Assembly (NCBI GenBank): GCA_016508695.1
Contig: VNKQ01000006.1
Coordinates: 1,674,001-1,738,000 of the forward strand
DNA: 64,000 nt
From: Hyphodiscus hymeniophilus
Taxonomy: Eukaryota > Ascomycota > Leotiomycetes > Helotiales > Hyphodiscaceae
Direction of reading: 5' to 3'
The notes beneath the pieces are model-generated. The model did not search any database, was not told the DNA's origin, and worked only from the letters and a program-made list of their open reading frames with translations. Position numbers and translations under genes: made by a program. Of the stretch, positions 12,335 through 23,532 are shown piece by piece (position 1 is the first letter of the stretch; every line of letters starts with the position of its first letter).

Positions 12335-12580
12335 TTAAGTATATTTCGCCATTTCGTTCACTCGCCGGTCCCTGATCCCGTAGATCCCTACAGTGCTCCA
12401 AGACATCAATGCAAGAAACCTCCCCTCCCGCTGCATCGCTTCCCCAGACTGCCAGATATAACTCATGACACCCCCGCGTCTGCACCCCAGCTCCACAAAA
12501 TCCCACAACGGCGCCATACATTCCCCCGTGCTACCGTACTCCCCACACTCGACCTCCTCTCCCTTCAGAACACTCGGCAC
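12335..12580 (-). CDS. Unrecognised coding-like fragment
   Basis: The frame reads as natural-looking protein, with WDFVELGCRRGG and RFLALMSWSTVGIYGIRD, and the open frame continues upstream of the listed start. It ends in a proper stop after NEMAKYT. No domain is recognised, and the promoter side is interrupted by a stop, so it is either the last exon of a gene or a remnant. Confidence 0.25.
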   Translation of the reverse strand: MPSVLKGEEVECGEYGSTGECMAPLWDFVELGCRRGGVMSYIWQSGEAMQREGRFLALMSWSTVGIYGIRDRRVNEMAKYT

Positions 12581-14376
12581 ATTTTCCCGATCCCGTCATC
12601 TTGCTGCCCATTTAGGCCCTGTCAGGTCAATTCACCCCTCCTGCCCCACCACTGTTGAATATGCCCCCGGACAGCACCTTGCCTGATGACCCCACCATGC
12701 ACTCCTACTGTACCCCTGGTGAGCCCGGCTTCGAGCGGACGAACTCATGGGGTCGAACGTGCGAACAAGGGAGGCGATATGCACAGTTATACGAGCTGCA
12801 TGAATCATAAGTTGGAGTGAGTTGTTAAGCAGGAGGTTTTGCTATTGCATGCTTGCATGGAATATCTTGATTTTGGGAGCGCAGCGGACGTCACAGCTTT
12901 GGATGAAGGGCTGAGACCGGCTTTAAGTCTGTTTCTCTTGCAATGAGTGGAGGGAAGTAAAACTTCATACGTGGAAGAAGGATGATTATGGCGTGGTAGG
13001 GTGTAGTCGTTAAGTTGGACATGAGAATGGGATGAGGCGATGTATTGCCCGAGTGGTGGGGTAAGTTGAGAGAAGTGCCGGTTTGAAGTTGTAGAACATC
13101 CTGTGATATCATAGTGCAAACACACTGTAGTCTGACTTAATCACCCGTGAATGCTTTTCGTTATATTCTCATTCGAATGCTTGAATTCCTTGTTATTAAT
13201 GTTTCGAAACCTTCGGGAAAAAAGAAAAAACCCACTTAATAGATTTTACCATGTTAGGGAAGATGGTAATGCAGAGGATGGGTGAATTGTCATCACTGAC
13301 TTTATCGGCTCTAAAAAACTGGTTTGCAGTGAGCTTTGATTATTAAGGATACCGCAACTGCAACCTAACTTCGAGATCAAGACCTGTCGTACTTGTGTAC
13401 TCGTGTCTGCACGGTACTCTGCGTCTTAAGTCCATCGCTTCGTTGATGCTTACTCACTCCCTTTGACATAAACCACGACGGCGTCAACACGCTAGATCGC
13501 GCGACTTGAATATTCGTTTTAGAAAATAGCCTCGTTGAGGATGTGCTCGTTGTCGCTTTCCATATTCAAACTCTTCTCTAGATATTTCTCCTACTCTTCC
13601 ATAGCCAGTACTCCTTGCCTGCCATTCTTGTTGCGATAAGACACAACCATACCGACACCTCCCGAGGAACGAAGAGGAGCCAAGCGCAGTAGTATCGTGC
13701 ATTGCGGCCCAGGCCAGATCCGTAAGAGAATGGAGTGTTGGCAATACCTTAGCCATGGGCGCTGTACAGACTCTTGATGAGTGTCTGCGACTCGTGTCTT
13801 ATTGAACTCTTTTGAGAGAACTTTCCCCAGAATGCAGTCCAATACGTCGTTGAACCATGTCTTTGTTGACAGTGAGTTTGGGGTCTGAGCGCTGCCATTG
13901 CTCATGAATTTTGATTTGGCCTCCAAAGTTTCTCCTTTTTCAACACGAACGTGCTTACGCAAGCGGGTCCACCTAACGCGGCCAAGAAATTTTCATGGAA
14001 CTGCTTCCAGTTTCAACACAAGACTTCGTACTGCGTCACTTAATCGCATTTAGAGCTGTGTCGTGCGGAAGGACCAGCGAAGGATTACGCTGAATAAGAG
14101 TAAGTCAACGTACTTTTGTTGGCTGAAGGAGGACGCAGCGCTGATCAACTGACAGAAATTCCGTTATCGAGAAGGACGAGGCACTATTATCAACATCGCC
14201 TTGATGGACGGCCTGGCTGCTGCGCTAAGAATTTACGTGCCTTCTCCATTCACGGCTTCGAAGCACAGAGTTATGGTGCTCACTCATCAGTCTACTGTTT
14301 TTTCATCCTTCTACGTCCTTCCCTTTGTATTGTACAGTGTGCAAAGTCTCGCATATACAGGATGCTAGCCCCTGTT

Positions 14377-14895
14377 TCATATACGGAACCACGGAGTAGG
14401 ATCAGTGGAAGTGCTTTGGCTATACCAGCACGGCGTTTTGCAAAGCTGCAGAAGAAGCTGGAGTGGTTGACTCGGAGACGGCAAAGACGCCTGCACAGCG
14501 GATGGCGATTGCAGACAGTAATGTCTTCCTGGTGAGTCCGATACAAGTTCTATGTAAGAGTAAATCCAGTTGTCGAAGGCGATAATCCTACGAATGGATA
14601 CAATCATGCATACTGATGGTGCGCTCTGCCAAGAGTTCTGAGCATTTGGGAATGCGAGCATTACGAGAAGCTCTCTCACGACATCCAGACCAGCCTCCGG
14701 TGCGCTGAAATTACTTGAAGGTCCAGGGTTCTTGACAATTAATCCAGGCCGTTCAAAGTTGGACTGGCGAGTCCGATGATAAAGTTTTACACTTAAGGAT
14801 TCTAGCAAGGCCGAGATACCACCTGCAAAATAGAAGGAATTGTCAGAAAACATGACGATGAAGTTCAGTGCATCGGGTGGCAGCCGTGATGCCAA
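14377..14895 (-). pseudogene. Unrecognised coding-like fragment, probably decayed
   Basis: The first two thirds of this 172-codon frame look coding: DALNFIVMFSDNSFYFAGG, then an amphipathic stretch to DNWIYSYIELVSD. The last part is low-complexity and unconvincing. Upstream on the same strand (14950-15240) other frames look coding but are interrupted by stops. No family is recognised; the interruptions suggest decay rather than a working gene. Confidence 0.2.
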
Positions 14896-15665
14896 GACGA
14901 AAATTTATAGGAAAGTCTGGATTATGAAGGAGAAGTTTTCTTGAGGTGTTTATTCCTCTGGCGGTGCCCAAGATGCGAGCCAAGCTGTCATACCCACGAT
15001 CAACCTCTTATCTGCGCACCACCTGGCGTGTGAAACTGAGGAAAAGAAACACCTCGGGATTGCATGTTGGTGAGTACACCTCAGTAAGTTACGCATTGGT
15101 CTACGGGACGCCACCCCCGCCGTTTCCCCGCACTTCGATGACTTTTGACCCTTTCGGGATGAGTTAGCGCATCTATCTTGAGCGCCTTTGTCCAGTCGCT
15201 GAGTCGCATCTGGGCATGAAAAGCGATGTGTGTGCATCTTCTCTACGTCTTATTCTTATGAAAATAAATCAGTCATAATGCTACAGACTAGAAAATATCC
15301 CCTGACTCGGACCACTGACTAGTCTAGAATGAGCTGCAAACTGGTCGTTCAATTTTTTGTATGGTCGTACTTGTGCTGCCGGATAGAGTACTAAATCTCC
15401 CAATTGATGTACGGTGGTGTACCCAAGACACTAGCAGCGTAGATCATGACCTCTACGGGCCAAGGCTGCAAGCGCTCTTCTTTGAAGGAATGGTAGAAAT
15501 ATCTCTCACAAGCCTTCCTGGGCACTCTCAGATTGACCCAAGCCAACAAAGACTGATGCCTCGGCTTGCGTGGGTTATCGCATGATCGAATTATATACTT
15601 CGGTGTATGCCTCCTCCATCCGCTTTTCATCGTCCACAACAACACTGTTGATTAGTACGTGCATT

Positions 15666-17641
15666 ATGACTAAGTTAAAGAATACCTTCAGAGATACGGC
15701 GCCGGGCATGGAGGAGAAGGGTGAATCCAGGGAGTTGGAAGATGCCCCTGGTAGCAACGACGAAATCGATAGGAGCACCAATCACCACTCTTGGGACAAT
15801 CACACATCTTTCAACAAGTATCCAACTCACGAGCCTGGCTTTGAGAACAAGGTCCGACTTTTTTGTTTGCACTCTCAGTAGGCCGAAGATAAAGTTTTCC
15901 ATCATGCTGACCGATTCGCACAGGTCACGTTCGGTTTCTTCATGACCATGCTCGGATTCAGTCTGTCCTTTTGTATTGCAGAAGTTATTCCCTTGTTCTT
16001 GATTACCATTTTCACAGTCATAGCTTATGATCTGGGCGACGGCGACAAGGCTATCTGGCTTCTCGTTGCTCAATTCATTGCTGTTGGTTCCATCGTACCA
16101 TTCGTCGGCCCCCTGATCGATTTGATCGGTCGCAAGAGCGTCACTCTTCTCAGCCTGGGTCTGACGGTTGTGTCCATGATTCTCATGGGTACCACTCAAA
16201 ACATCGCTGGAATGATCGGGGCTATGGCCATTTCAGGAATCGCCATCGGGATCCAACTTCTTACTGCTGTCGCCGCTGTTACAGAACTGGTTCCTACTTA
16301 CAAGCGCGGAATCACCATCGGTTATATCGTCATGGGCTTTATGCCATTCGCACCTGCATCTCTGTACGGACAACTACTCGCCGAACACAGCTGGCGCTAC
16401 AATGCCTTGGTGATCGGAGTCCTTGCTCTTATTGCGCTCGTCATAATTACAATCTGGTATAAACCTCCCCCGAGACCTGCTGGAGTTGGTATGTCGAAAA
16501 GGCAGGTTCTCGCCCGCATGGATTTCGTCGGTGCTTTCTTGGGAATCGGAGGCATCACAGTCTTCCTGGTCGGTCTGAACTGGGGAGGCCAAGACTATCC
16601 CTGGAGCTCAGCACATGTCATCTCGACTTTGACAGTCGGTCTGGCGTCTCTGGTGGCATTTGGGATTTGGGAGAAGTACGGTGCTAAGCACCCGATGTTT
16701 CCGTGGAGGTTGGCGGTCAGACAAAAACGCATCTTTTGCACAATCTGCTTTCTTTGTGTTACATCAGGCATCAACTACGTCCCTGTCGTTGTCTTCTGGA
16801 CTATCCAGCTATACACCGTCTACGGCGCTTCATTCAGACAGGCTGGTATTTACCTTCTCCCCATTGGCTTCTGCATCGCCGGAGGTGCTATTATCAGTGC
16901 CGTGTTGATGACAGTCTTCAAGAGGAGAATCCAATGGGTTCTTCTCTTTTTCTGTATTATACAGACCGCTGGTAAATTATGAAAACAATTGCGCTCAATG
17001 CCAGCAGCTAACACATTTATTTAAGGACTTGGATCTATGGCGGCCATTGATCCCGAAAACATAAAGACAGCATGGGGACCGCTTATTGTGGGACTGATAG
17101 GAGTCGGCGGTGTTCTGCTACCAAGCCAAGTCGTCTTCTCGATCATCAGCCCCGACGACCTTATTGGCACATCAGTATCCCTATCCATCGTCGTTCGAGC
17201 CATTGGCCAAGTCGTTGGCGTCTCCATGTTCTACAACGTCTTCAAACACCAACTCACGGACCGTGCGACGAACGATCCCTCGTTATTCGCCCTCCCAGCA
17301 CTTGCAAATGGTCTCACCGTCAGCAGTCCCGCTGCTCTCGTTCCGACCATCACAGATCTCATCACAGCATTGGCGGCTGGGCCTTTCTCCAGCTACGCTT
17401 ATCTGTTCCCTGGAATTGACACTCCAGCGCAGATCGCCGCCGTTCAACTCGCAGGACATAATCTTTATAAGGGTGTCTTCCCGCTCTTGTATCTCATCGC
17501 CATTGCTTGGGGAGCCGCAGCCTGCATTGCGTGTCTCTTCTTGACCGGGTATGTAAATACTTTCTCCCACGATTCAGGCATGCTAATACTGTCCTTAGAT
17601 TGAATGAGTTCATCAATGATCATGTCGCTGTTGTTTTATGA
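15666..17641 (+). CDS. MFS efflux transporter, TRI12-like (14 membrane segments)
   Basis: Four exons, 15666-15851, 15924-16971, 17026-17548 and 17599-17641, give 599 residues. The cytosolic N-terminus of about 60 residues is acidic. The membrane part begins at the second exon. The MFS loop 2-3 signature appears as GPLIDLIGRKSV, followed by the GTTQNIAGM and TELVPTYKRG segments that fit the fungal trichothecene efflux pump (TRI12) subgroup. Length and hydrophobic pattern fit a 14-helix drug:H+ antiporter in the plasma membrane. The first donor is GTCCGA, which is unusual, but joining there keeps the frame (ENK|VTFGFF). Such pumps export fungal metabolites or xenobiotics; the cargo here is unknown. 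Confidence 0.9.
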
Positions 17642-17950
17642 GAGAGGGGTTTAAGTTGGAGCCGAGTTGATCCGGCTATCTGAGTAAATGATATATCACG
17701 CACTGACATGAGAAATGCATCCAATTTGTTGATTTATTTGCGTGAAAGGACCAGGTGCTTCATGTTACATCAGTGCGTCACTGAGCAGGTGAAATTCTTC
17801 AAAGAAAGATCATCCAATTCGAAGTTTTCGTAGGTTTGAGTGTTTTATCACGAGTGCAGATCAGGTAGAAAATGCTTTTCAAACGTCTGGTTCCTTCATT
17901 CCATTTGGATCATATGAACATGCTACCTAGAAGACCATTCGTTGCTCAAT
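17642..17950. other. Short convergent intergenic region
   Basis: Shared 3' region of the plus-strand MFS gene and the minus-strand coiled-coil gene. Nothing else is seen. Confidence 0.5.
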
Positions 17951-18727
17951 CTAAGCCCGCAAAGCCTTCAGGACTGCGTCCATTTTCTCCTGCTGACCGG
18001 CGATGAGACGAGCCAACTTCTCCTTCTGGCAGGCAACGAACTCCTGCATCTCCTTCTCCTGTGCAGCCGCGAACTCCTCCAGATCATCCTTATGTTCAAG
18101 GACCACATCGATAGCGGCGGCGAGCTTGGTCTCCAATGCGCTCTTCTCGCGATAAGGCATGGCGCCGGGCGTGGGTTCGAACTTCAGGGACAAGTTGTCG
18201 TTGATGTGCTTGGCGAATCGTACCATGGCCTGCTCTTGCTTTGCAATGATATCCTCGATGGGCATAGCGACAGCGCTCGCCTGCTGCTCTGGTGAAGCCC
18301 AGCGGGAACCCTTGAGACCCTTGTTCAAGATACCGGATCGCGCGCCCTCGGAGCTGAGACTGTTGTCGCTGTCGGAACCGTTGTTAGAATCGTCGTTACT
18401 GATTGACTTTCTGTCGATGACGGTTTCGATGGCTTTGGGGCGAGCGTCTTCCAGGTTGATGCCTAGGTCCTTGCTGAGCATTCTTTGAACGACGGCGATG
18501 GTAGTTGCTGGTCGTTCTTTCTTGGGAGGAGTGGTGACTTTCTTGGTAGGAGTAATGACATTCTTGGTTGGAGTGTTGGCTTTCTTGGTTGGAGTGGTGA
18601 TATCACTGGTGGAATTGGGGGGCGACAACGGGGTGGCCGTGGGCGAACGAGCCGATGGTTGAGCTGGTGATGTGCTGATGTTACTAGCGAGCATCAAGGC
18701 AAACAGATTTTCGTAAGTGGGCTTCAT
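17951..18727 (-). CDS. Hypothetical coiled-coil protein with TPTKK repeats
   Basis: Intronless, 258 residues. After an N-terminal hydrophobic stretch (NLFALMLASNIS) comes a Ser/Thr/Pro-rich segment. Four imperfect repeats of about eight residues then follow (TTPTKKAN, TPTKNVI, TPTKKVT, TPPKKE; residues about 43-70). The next part carries an acidic Ser/Asp-rich stretch (NGSDSDNSLSSEG). The C-terminal 100 residues are predicted coiled coil, rich in Glu, Lys, Gln and Ala, with EFAAAQEKEMQEF and related heptads. The SP/TP sites and lysines suggest a phosphorylated, possibly nuclear or cytoskeletal protein, but no family is recognised and no function is assigned. Confidence 0.75.
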   Translation of the reverse strand: MKPTYENLFALMLASNISTSPAQPSARSPTATPLSPPNSTSDITTPTKKANTPTKNVITPTKKVTTPPKKERPATTIAVVQRMLSKDLGINLEDARPKAIETVIDRKSISNDDSNNGSDSDNSLSSEGARSGILNKGLKGSRWASPEQQASAVAMPIEDIIAKQEQAMVRFAKHINDNLSLKFEPTPGAMPYREKSALETKLAAAIDVVLEHKDDLEEFAAAQEKEMQEFVACQKEKLARLIAGQQEKMDAVLKALRA

Positions 18728-20189
18728 GGTGACTATTGATTGTTGATTGTGTAGGAAGTTTGAAATCTCGAAAGTGAGGTTGTGGTTGGTAAGTTGTGGT
18801 GTGGATGATGTTGTATGAGGAAGGAAAGTCGAGATGTGGAGAGGTGAGGTTCTTATATAGGTTTGGAATCCCTTCCTATTGTTTCAAGCGAAGGAATATG
18901 AATGAACGAAAGTTTGCATCAAAATTTGCATCGAGGACAAACAGAGCAACCGAGAGACACAGTTGATAGTATACTCCCAAAGTGAACTTTGAGGATTACC
19001 AGCTTGTTAAGCGAGATTTTGAAGGTGAGGTGATATAGGCAAAGTGAATAGACGTAAGCAAGCGCGCGCATCCTCTAATGATTTTAAGCAAGAGATATAT
19101 CTTTTCTATGATAGAGTATCCACGTACTTGTACCTGTCTTCGAGAACTATTCCAATCTCTTACGAGTCTCGAGAGATTCATATACTCAGATCCTTTCAAG
19201 TTGACGAGTTCTTTTCAGCTTTCCCAAAAGGTCGGCGATAATGTTTTACGTCTTCAATGATAGTAAAAACAAAACTCTATGGATCTTCTAGATAATTAAT
19301 AAGTATCCAAGCCTCACATATCATACGGGTGCAGAGCGCATCAAAAATGATAATTCCAATACCTCCCAATCCTCTGTATAATATATGCAGTTACACATGA
19401 TTTGATGCCTGAGCATTCGATGACGAAGCTCAAAGGCACATGTCTAATCTTACAAGTCTCTTGAGGATATAAGGAGTTGAGCAGAGAGCAACTGATTCCA
19501 GAGTCCAGAGTCCACAGCGGAAGTCGAGCACTTCGCCTCGAGGTCAGACTAGTATACTTCGCTTTGAATGAAATCAGCACATCACTACAAACCTTGAAAA
19601 GTGCGCAGAACTATATGCTCCCGTGTGAACTCTCATAAAACTGCCGCTACATTCTCACCATTGAAATATACAATATTACAGTGTTGGATCAGAGTCTACC
19701 TACACGCCCACGACGACGCAAATGTTGAGTTATAACCGCTGAGCTGTCGATCTGCTTTTCGCTGTCGAGGGAACAGATGTTGTGGCGACATGCAAGGGTG
19801 ATAATTGAATGATGAAAATGTTTCCGGATTGGAAGTAGTTTGACTGCGGTAAAATCAGGTGTCAGTGGTACTCTTCTGCTATTTGACACCGGGCTCACCT
19901 GTTGTGTAGCATTAGTACCATTTTCGACCACCTATGGCGGTCCTCTCAGAGAAAATGAGTCTGTATTCATTAATTGTAAGGGTGCAGGAGCAGTGAAGGC
20001 TTTGGCCAGGTCGTAGATAGACACTGGTCCGAAGGGGTTCTTGGAGTGCTCTGTAGCATATCTGGACCCACTCCGAACTCACACCAGCCATATTGACATA
20101 ATTTGAGCGCTTTCAACAGCTCCTCATGGAGTCGACATGTTGCACAAACCTGCGAGCAGTAGAGGGTTTTGTCTAGCTTCATCCATCTA
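18728..20189. other. Intergenic, AT-rich
   Basis: Contains the promoter of the coiled-coil gene (18728-18860). The rest shows only short frames without protein-like character. No RNA gene or repeat is recognised. Confidence 0.45.
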
Positions 20190-22037
20190 TCAGAAGGACA
20201 GACTGGGCCCTTTCACCCTCTCCATCGTATCCTCGAATGCACTCATGAACCTAAATAGCAGATCTTCCCTGTCCTCCTTCACCAATAAGAACAAACCAAA
20301 AGGACTCCCATCTTCCTGATTGCCAAGGGGAACCGTAGCGCTGGGATAGCCTGCACAAGCATTAAAGCTGATTAAGTTGCAGTCTGAGCCCGAAACTATC
20401 ATCTCGATATCGTTTTCTTGCATGTATCTCTCCATCCCATCTTTTCCGGCAAGGCGTTTGAGCTGAGCGGCTGCTTGATCAGATTCGGTATCTGTGAGGG
20501 GAGAATCGCGACTCCCTTCAAGTCCGCTTTGTGTTACGTGCGCTATATACCTTGTTAGCTGGAGTCTGGTTATATTTGGTGCCGGACGAGTGAGATTGAT
20601 GAAGGGGCTGTTACGCCGTGGCAAGGCGATTTCCTTGTGCTCTGAGTTGAACTTAATGATGTCTTCCACGGTCCTTACACCGGGGTCCTCGAACTCGTTG
20701 CAGAACTCCTGGATGACAGTCTTGAATTCGTGGTCTTTGTTTCGTAAATTAGCCCTGCATGAGAGACAAGGAGTAAAGCATTGACGCACAAGCAACTTTT
20801 TTCATCTTGATATCATTGTACACCAGAGTCTGAGGTGCGGGTGGTCTCAAAGGATAAAGCACATGCGCGCCGTTCTCCCTCAAAATCTTCACAGCACCTT
20901 CGTATTGCATTTTCTTTATATCGTCAACGTCACAGCTTCTCCTGCATAAAAGTCTACTCACGACTGGATTTGTACCCCATTTCTCATCCCTGGTCTCTTC
21001 ATTGGTGCCCCACTTGCTGTCAACAAATCCAATGCGCAACCCCTCTAGCCCCGCCTTCCCTTTCATCACACTAACAAATCCACCCCCAGGGACTCTCTTT
21101 GACGCTTCAGGCGTCAAAATTACCTCAATAAGCATCGCCAAATCGGCAGCCGTTTTGGCCATCCCTCCGATGCCGTCGAAACTGCGGCTGATTCTGAAAC
21201 AACCCTTTGCGGAGACGGAACCGTGTGTTGGGCGCATCGCATAAAGCCCTGCTTTGCTCGCAGGATAGACGAGAGATCCACCAGTCTCGGTTCCAATCGA
21301 AAATGGGGCAAATCCCGCAGAGACGCTGACACCGGATCCAGCGGAGGAACCACCTGCGGTCTTTGGATGTTAGCCAGTATTGGCAGGTGATAATACTGGA
21401 CTCACGGCGCCGTGGAAGTTGGGCAATGGGTTCCCGGGCGGTGCAGTGTCGTATGCGGAGCGTGTTTGACCACCATATGCAGAGTAGCCTGGAGTGAAGT
21501 CTTCTGCTCTGCTCTCTATCAGCCTCTTCTTTAAAGCGACTGGAATGAACGACCACGAACCTATGTCCACAAAATTCCTGTCCTACAAGTCAATGCCTTT
21601 GTCAACTGCTAATCGGCATCGAGACCTACAGTTAAATTTGCCGTCCCCAGAATAATAACCCCCTGCTGTAATAACTGCTGAATCAACCTCGCGTTTCCCT
21701 TCGCCTTTTCCCCTGCAAATACATGACTACCAACCGTGGTCTTCAAGCCTATTTCAGGAGCAAAAGTGAAGCAGTCTTTCACAACAGTTGGTAGACCATG
21801 CAGAGGACCTCGCAATTTGCCTTGTTCCCTCTCTTGATCCAACTGCTGGGCTTGTGCGAACAGAGAGTCTCGAGGTGCAATGCTGATAATCGCGTTTAAT
21901 TTCTGGCCAGCATGGTTGTGTTTTTCAATTTGGGCGAGATAAGTCTCAAGGATCTGGACAGTGGTCAAGGAACCGGACTGCAATCGCGATTGAAGATCTA
22001 AGGTAGTGATCGTGAGAGGATTGAAAGGCGGTGCCAT
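20190..22037 (-). CDS. Amidase (amidase-signature family)
   Basis: Five exons on the minus strand, 22037-21630, 21582-21406, 21360-20962, 20913-20790 and 20734-20190, give 550 residues. The introns are 45-55 bases. The amidase-signature Ser-Ser-Lys triad is visible: Lys in PTVVKDCF (K87), the cis-Ser in TAGGSSAGSG (about S200) and the nucleophile Ser in GTETGGS (S224). The 24-residue spacing of the two serines is that of the family. The enzyme hydrolyses a C-N amide bond; the substrate is unknown. No signal peptide is seen. The region of exon 5 around 20530-20610 contains GTAAC- and CTAAC-like sites and may hide another intron whose removal I could not place in frame. This makes the middle of the last exon the least certain part. 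Confidence 0.85.
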
Positions 22038-22770
22038 TGTTCAATATGGGAATAAAGAAGAACTCGACCGATATCGATGACAGAGGAAAGCGAGGCTTTA
22101 AAAGTATATTATCCTAGTTGCCTAAATGGTTGGATTTAGAACGATGGTTCTCAATGCCCGAGATCTCAATTGTGGAATCGACGCGTCAGAAAGGTTTCTA
22201 CTTGGTGGTGCCTGAACTGCGCGCTTTTAGGGTGCCAGAAGAGGAAGCTCATCGAGATTGGTGCATAACGTGACATTGGTCTGGACTAGATAATCGCTTT
22301 GTGAATTCTTGCAGAAAGTTATCTTGCAGATTGATGTACCTCACATAATTATCAATACTAAATCAAGATGAAGACCTTAGACCTCACTGTGCATCAACCA
22401 TCCCTTGACAAGTTGGAAGTCAGTAAGAGAAAATTGCCCCAACATATCAGTTGCGTTGGTGAAGAACAAGAAGGTAAAACTCTCGTCACAAAATAGCAGA
22501 ATCCTACTGACACACTGTAATAGCCCTTGTTGAAAAAAAAACCAACGGCCACGCTCCCTACCATCCATTCAACGGGCTTCCGCCAGTCAGGCGACAAGCC
22601 ATATGATGGAAAGTTTCGTCTTCATTGTTCACTCACTGTCTCCTGCTGCCTATGTTGAGATTAGATATCATTAGAATAAGTAACTCCGAAAAAGTCTAAT
22701 GATTACAAAACTTTGACAATGATGGAAAGCGAAAACTACCATACAACCTCAGCCCGCCCTCGCTCCAGCT
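22038..22770. other. Intergenic between amidase and NAD(P)-binding gene
   Basis: Promoter side of the amidase and 3' side of the NAD(P)-binding protein gene. Minus-strand frames at 22377-22597 are short, with a run of A/T. Nothing else is seen. Confidence 0.45.
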
Positions 22771-23532
22771 TCAATAAGTCAGCCCAACAATCTTCCCCTC
22801 CCACTCTTCCGTTCCACCCCCACAAACCAACTCCTGATAGATCCACAAACCGACATCTTCCCTCCGGATCGAGTACCCAATCTCCTCGCTTTGAGTTTCT
22901 GACTTACCGCCTTTCTGGGATTTCTCCACACCGATCCTGACCTTCGCCAATCCCTTACTCTCCCCATCAGTCAAATGACTAGGTCTCAAAATGCACCATT
23001 TCAAGCCGGATTTTCGGACAGCCGTCTCCATCTTGCGTTTATCAATGATTGGAATCCTGACGAAAACAGCATAGACGGGGATCATGAGTACAGGTACCTC
23101 TCGCCTCTCAGTAGAACAACCCTTGGTTGAAATAACGACGATTTTCGGGTCATCGCCTTCCGCTCCCTCAGCCCGAGTCTCCGTGATGGAGGAGAGAATG
23201 CAGTTCATGCCGTCCTCGCAGACCGTACGCTCGGATTCGCCGAAGGAGCGCATACCTACACCGCTGACGATGATTTCGACGAGCTTAGTAGACGTCCCCT
23301 CCGTGAACGTGAGAGTCCTTTCGACGGCTTTGGCGTCTCGGATGTTGCCTCCGATTATGGTGAGTTGAGGGTATTCGGTGGAAGGAAACTCGGTGGTGAG
23401 CTTTGACGGCGTGCGAGCGAGTACGTTGACACTGAGCCCGGCCTGAAGAGAGCGGTGAAGGACTGCTCTACAACAGCCTCCTGTCGCTCCGAAGAGCGCG
23501 AGGGTTGGTGAGATGGAAGTAGGTAAGGACAT
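22771..23532 (-). CDS. NAD(P)-binding protein, NmrA-like / atypical SDR
   Basis: Intronless, 253 residues. The N-terminus carries a nucleotide-binding loop GATGGCCRAVL at about residues 15-25, in the GxxGxxG layout of atypical extended or NmrA-like SDRs, with Cys-Cys before the Arg. LARTPSKL follows the second strand; its basic residues favour NADP(H). A strand and turn IVVISTKG, the conserved ILRPSHLTDG and a C-terminal REDVGLWI helix match NAD(P)H-binding (PF13460-type) proteins. These act as oxidoreductases or as redox-sensing regulators. No catalytic YxxxK is evident, so a regulatory or isomerase-like role is as likely as a dehydrogenase. Confidence 0.85.
   Translation of the reverse strand: MSLPTSISPTLALFGATGGCCRAVLHRSLQAGLSVNVLARTPSKLTTEFPSTEYPQLTIIGGNIRDAKAVERTLTFTEGTSTKLVEIIVSGVGMRSFGESERTVCEDGMNCILSSITETRAEGAEGDDPKIVVISTKGCSTERREVPVLMIPVYAVFVRIPIIDKRKMETAVRKSGLKWCILRPSHLTDGESKGLAKVRIGVEKSQKGGKSETQSEEIGYSIRREDVGLWIYQELVCGGGTEEWEGKIVGLTY

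Larger units (their letters stand above)
11309..15665. other. 4.3-kb gene-poor stretch with unrecognised minus-strand coding-like pieces
   Basis: No gene is recognised by homology. Protein-like frames on the minus strand lie at 12335-12580, 13484-13962 (two overlapping frames) and 14377-14895. They are broken by stops and do not join into a clean model by eye. They may be remnants of one or more decayed genes or exons of unfamiliar genes. No repeat family or transposon end is visible. Confidence 0.45.

Noticed and set aside
15675..16199. 174-codon minus-strand frame
   Set aside because: Antisense to the MFS transporter exons, with no protein-like pattern of its own.
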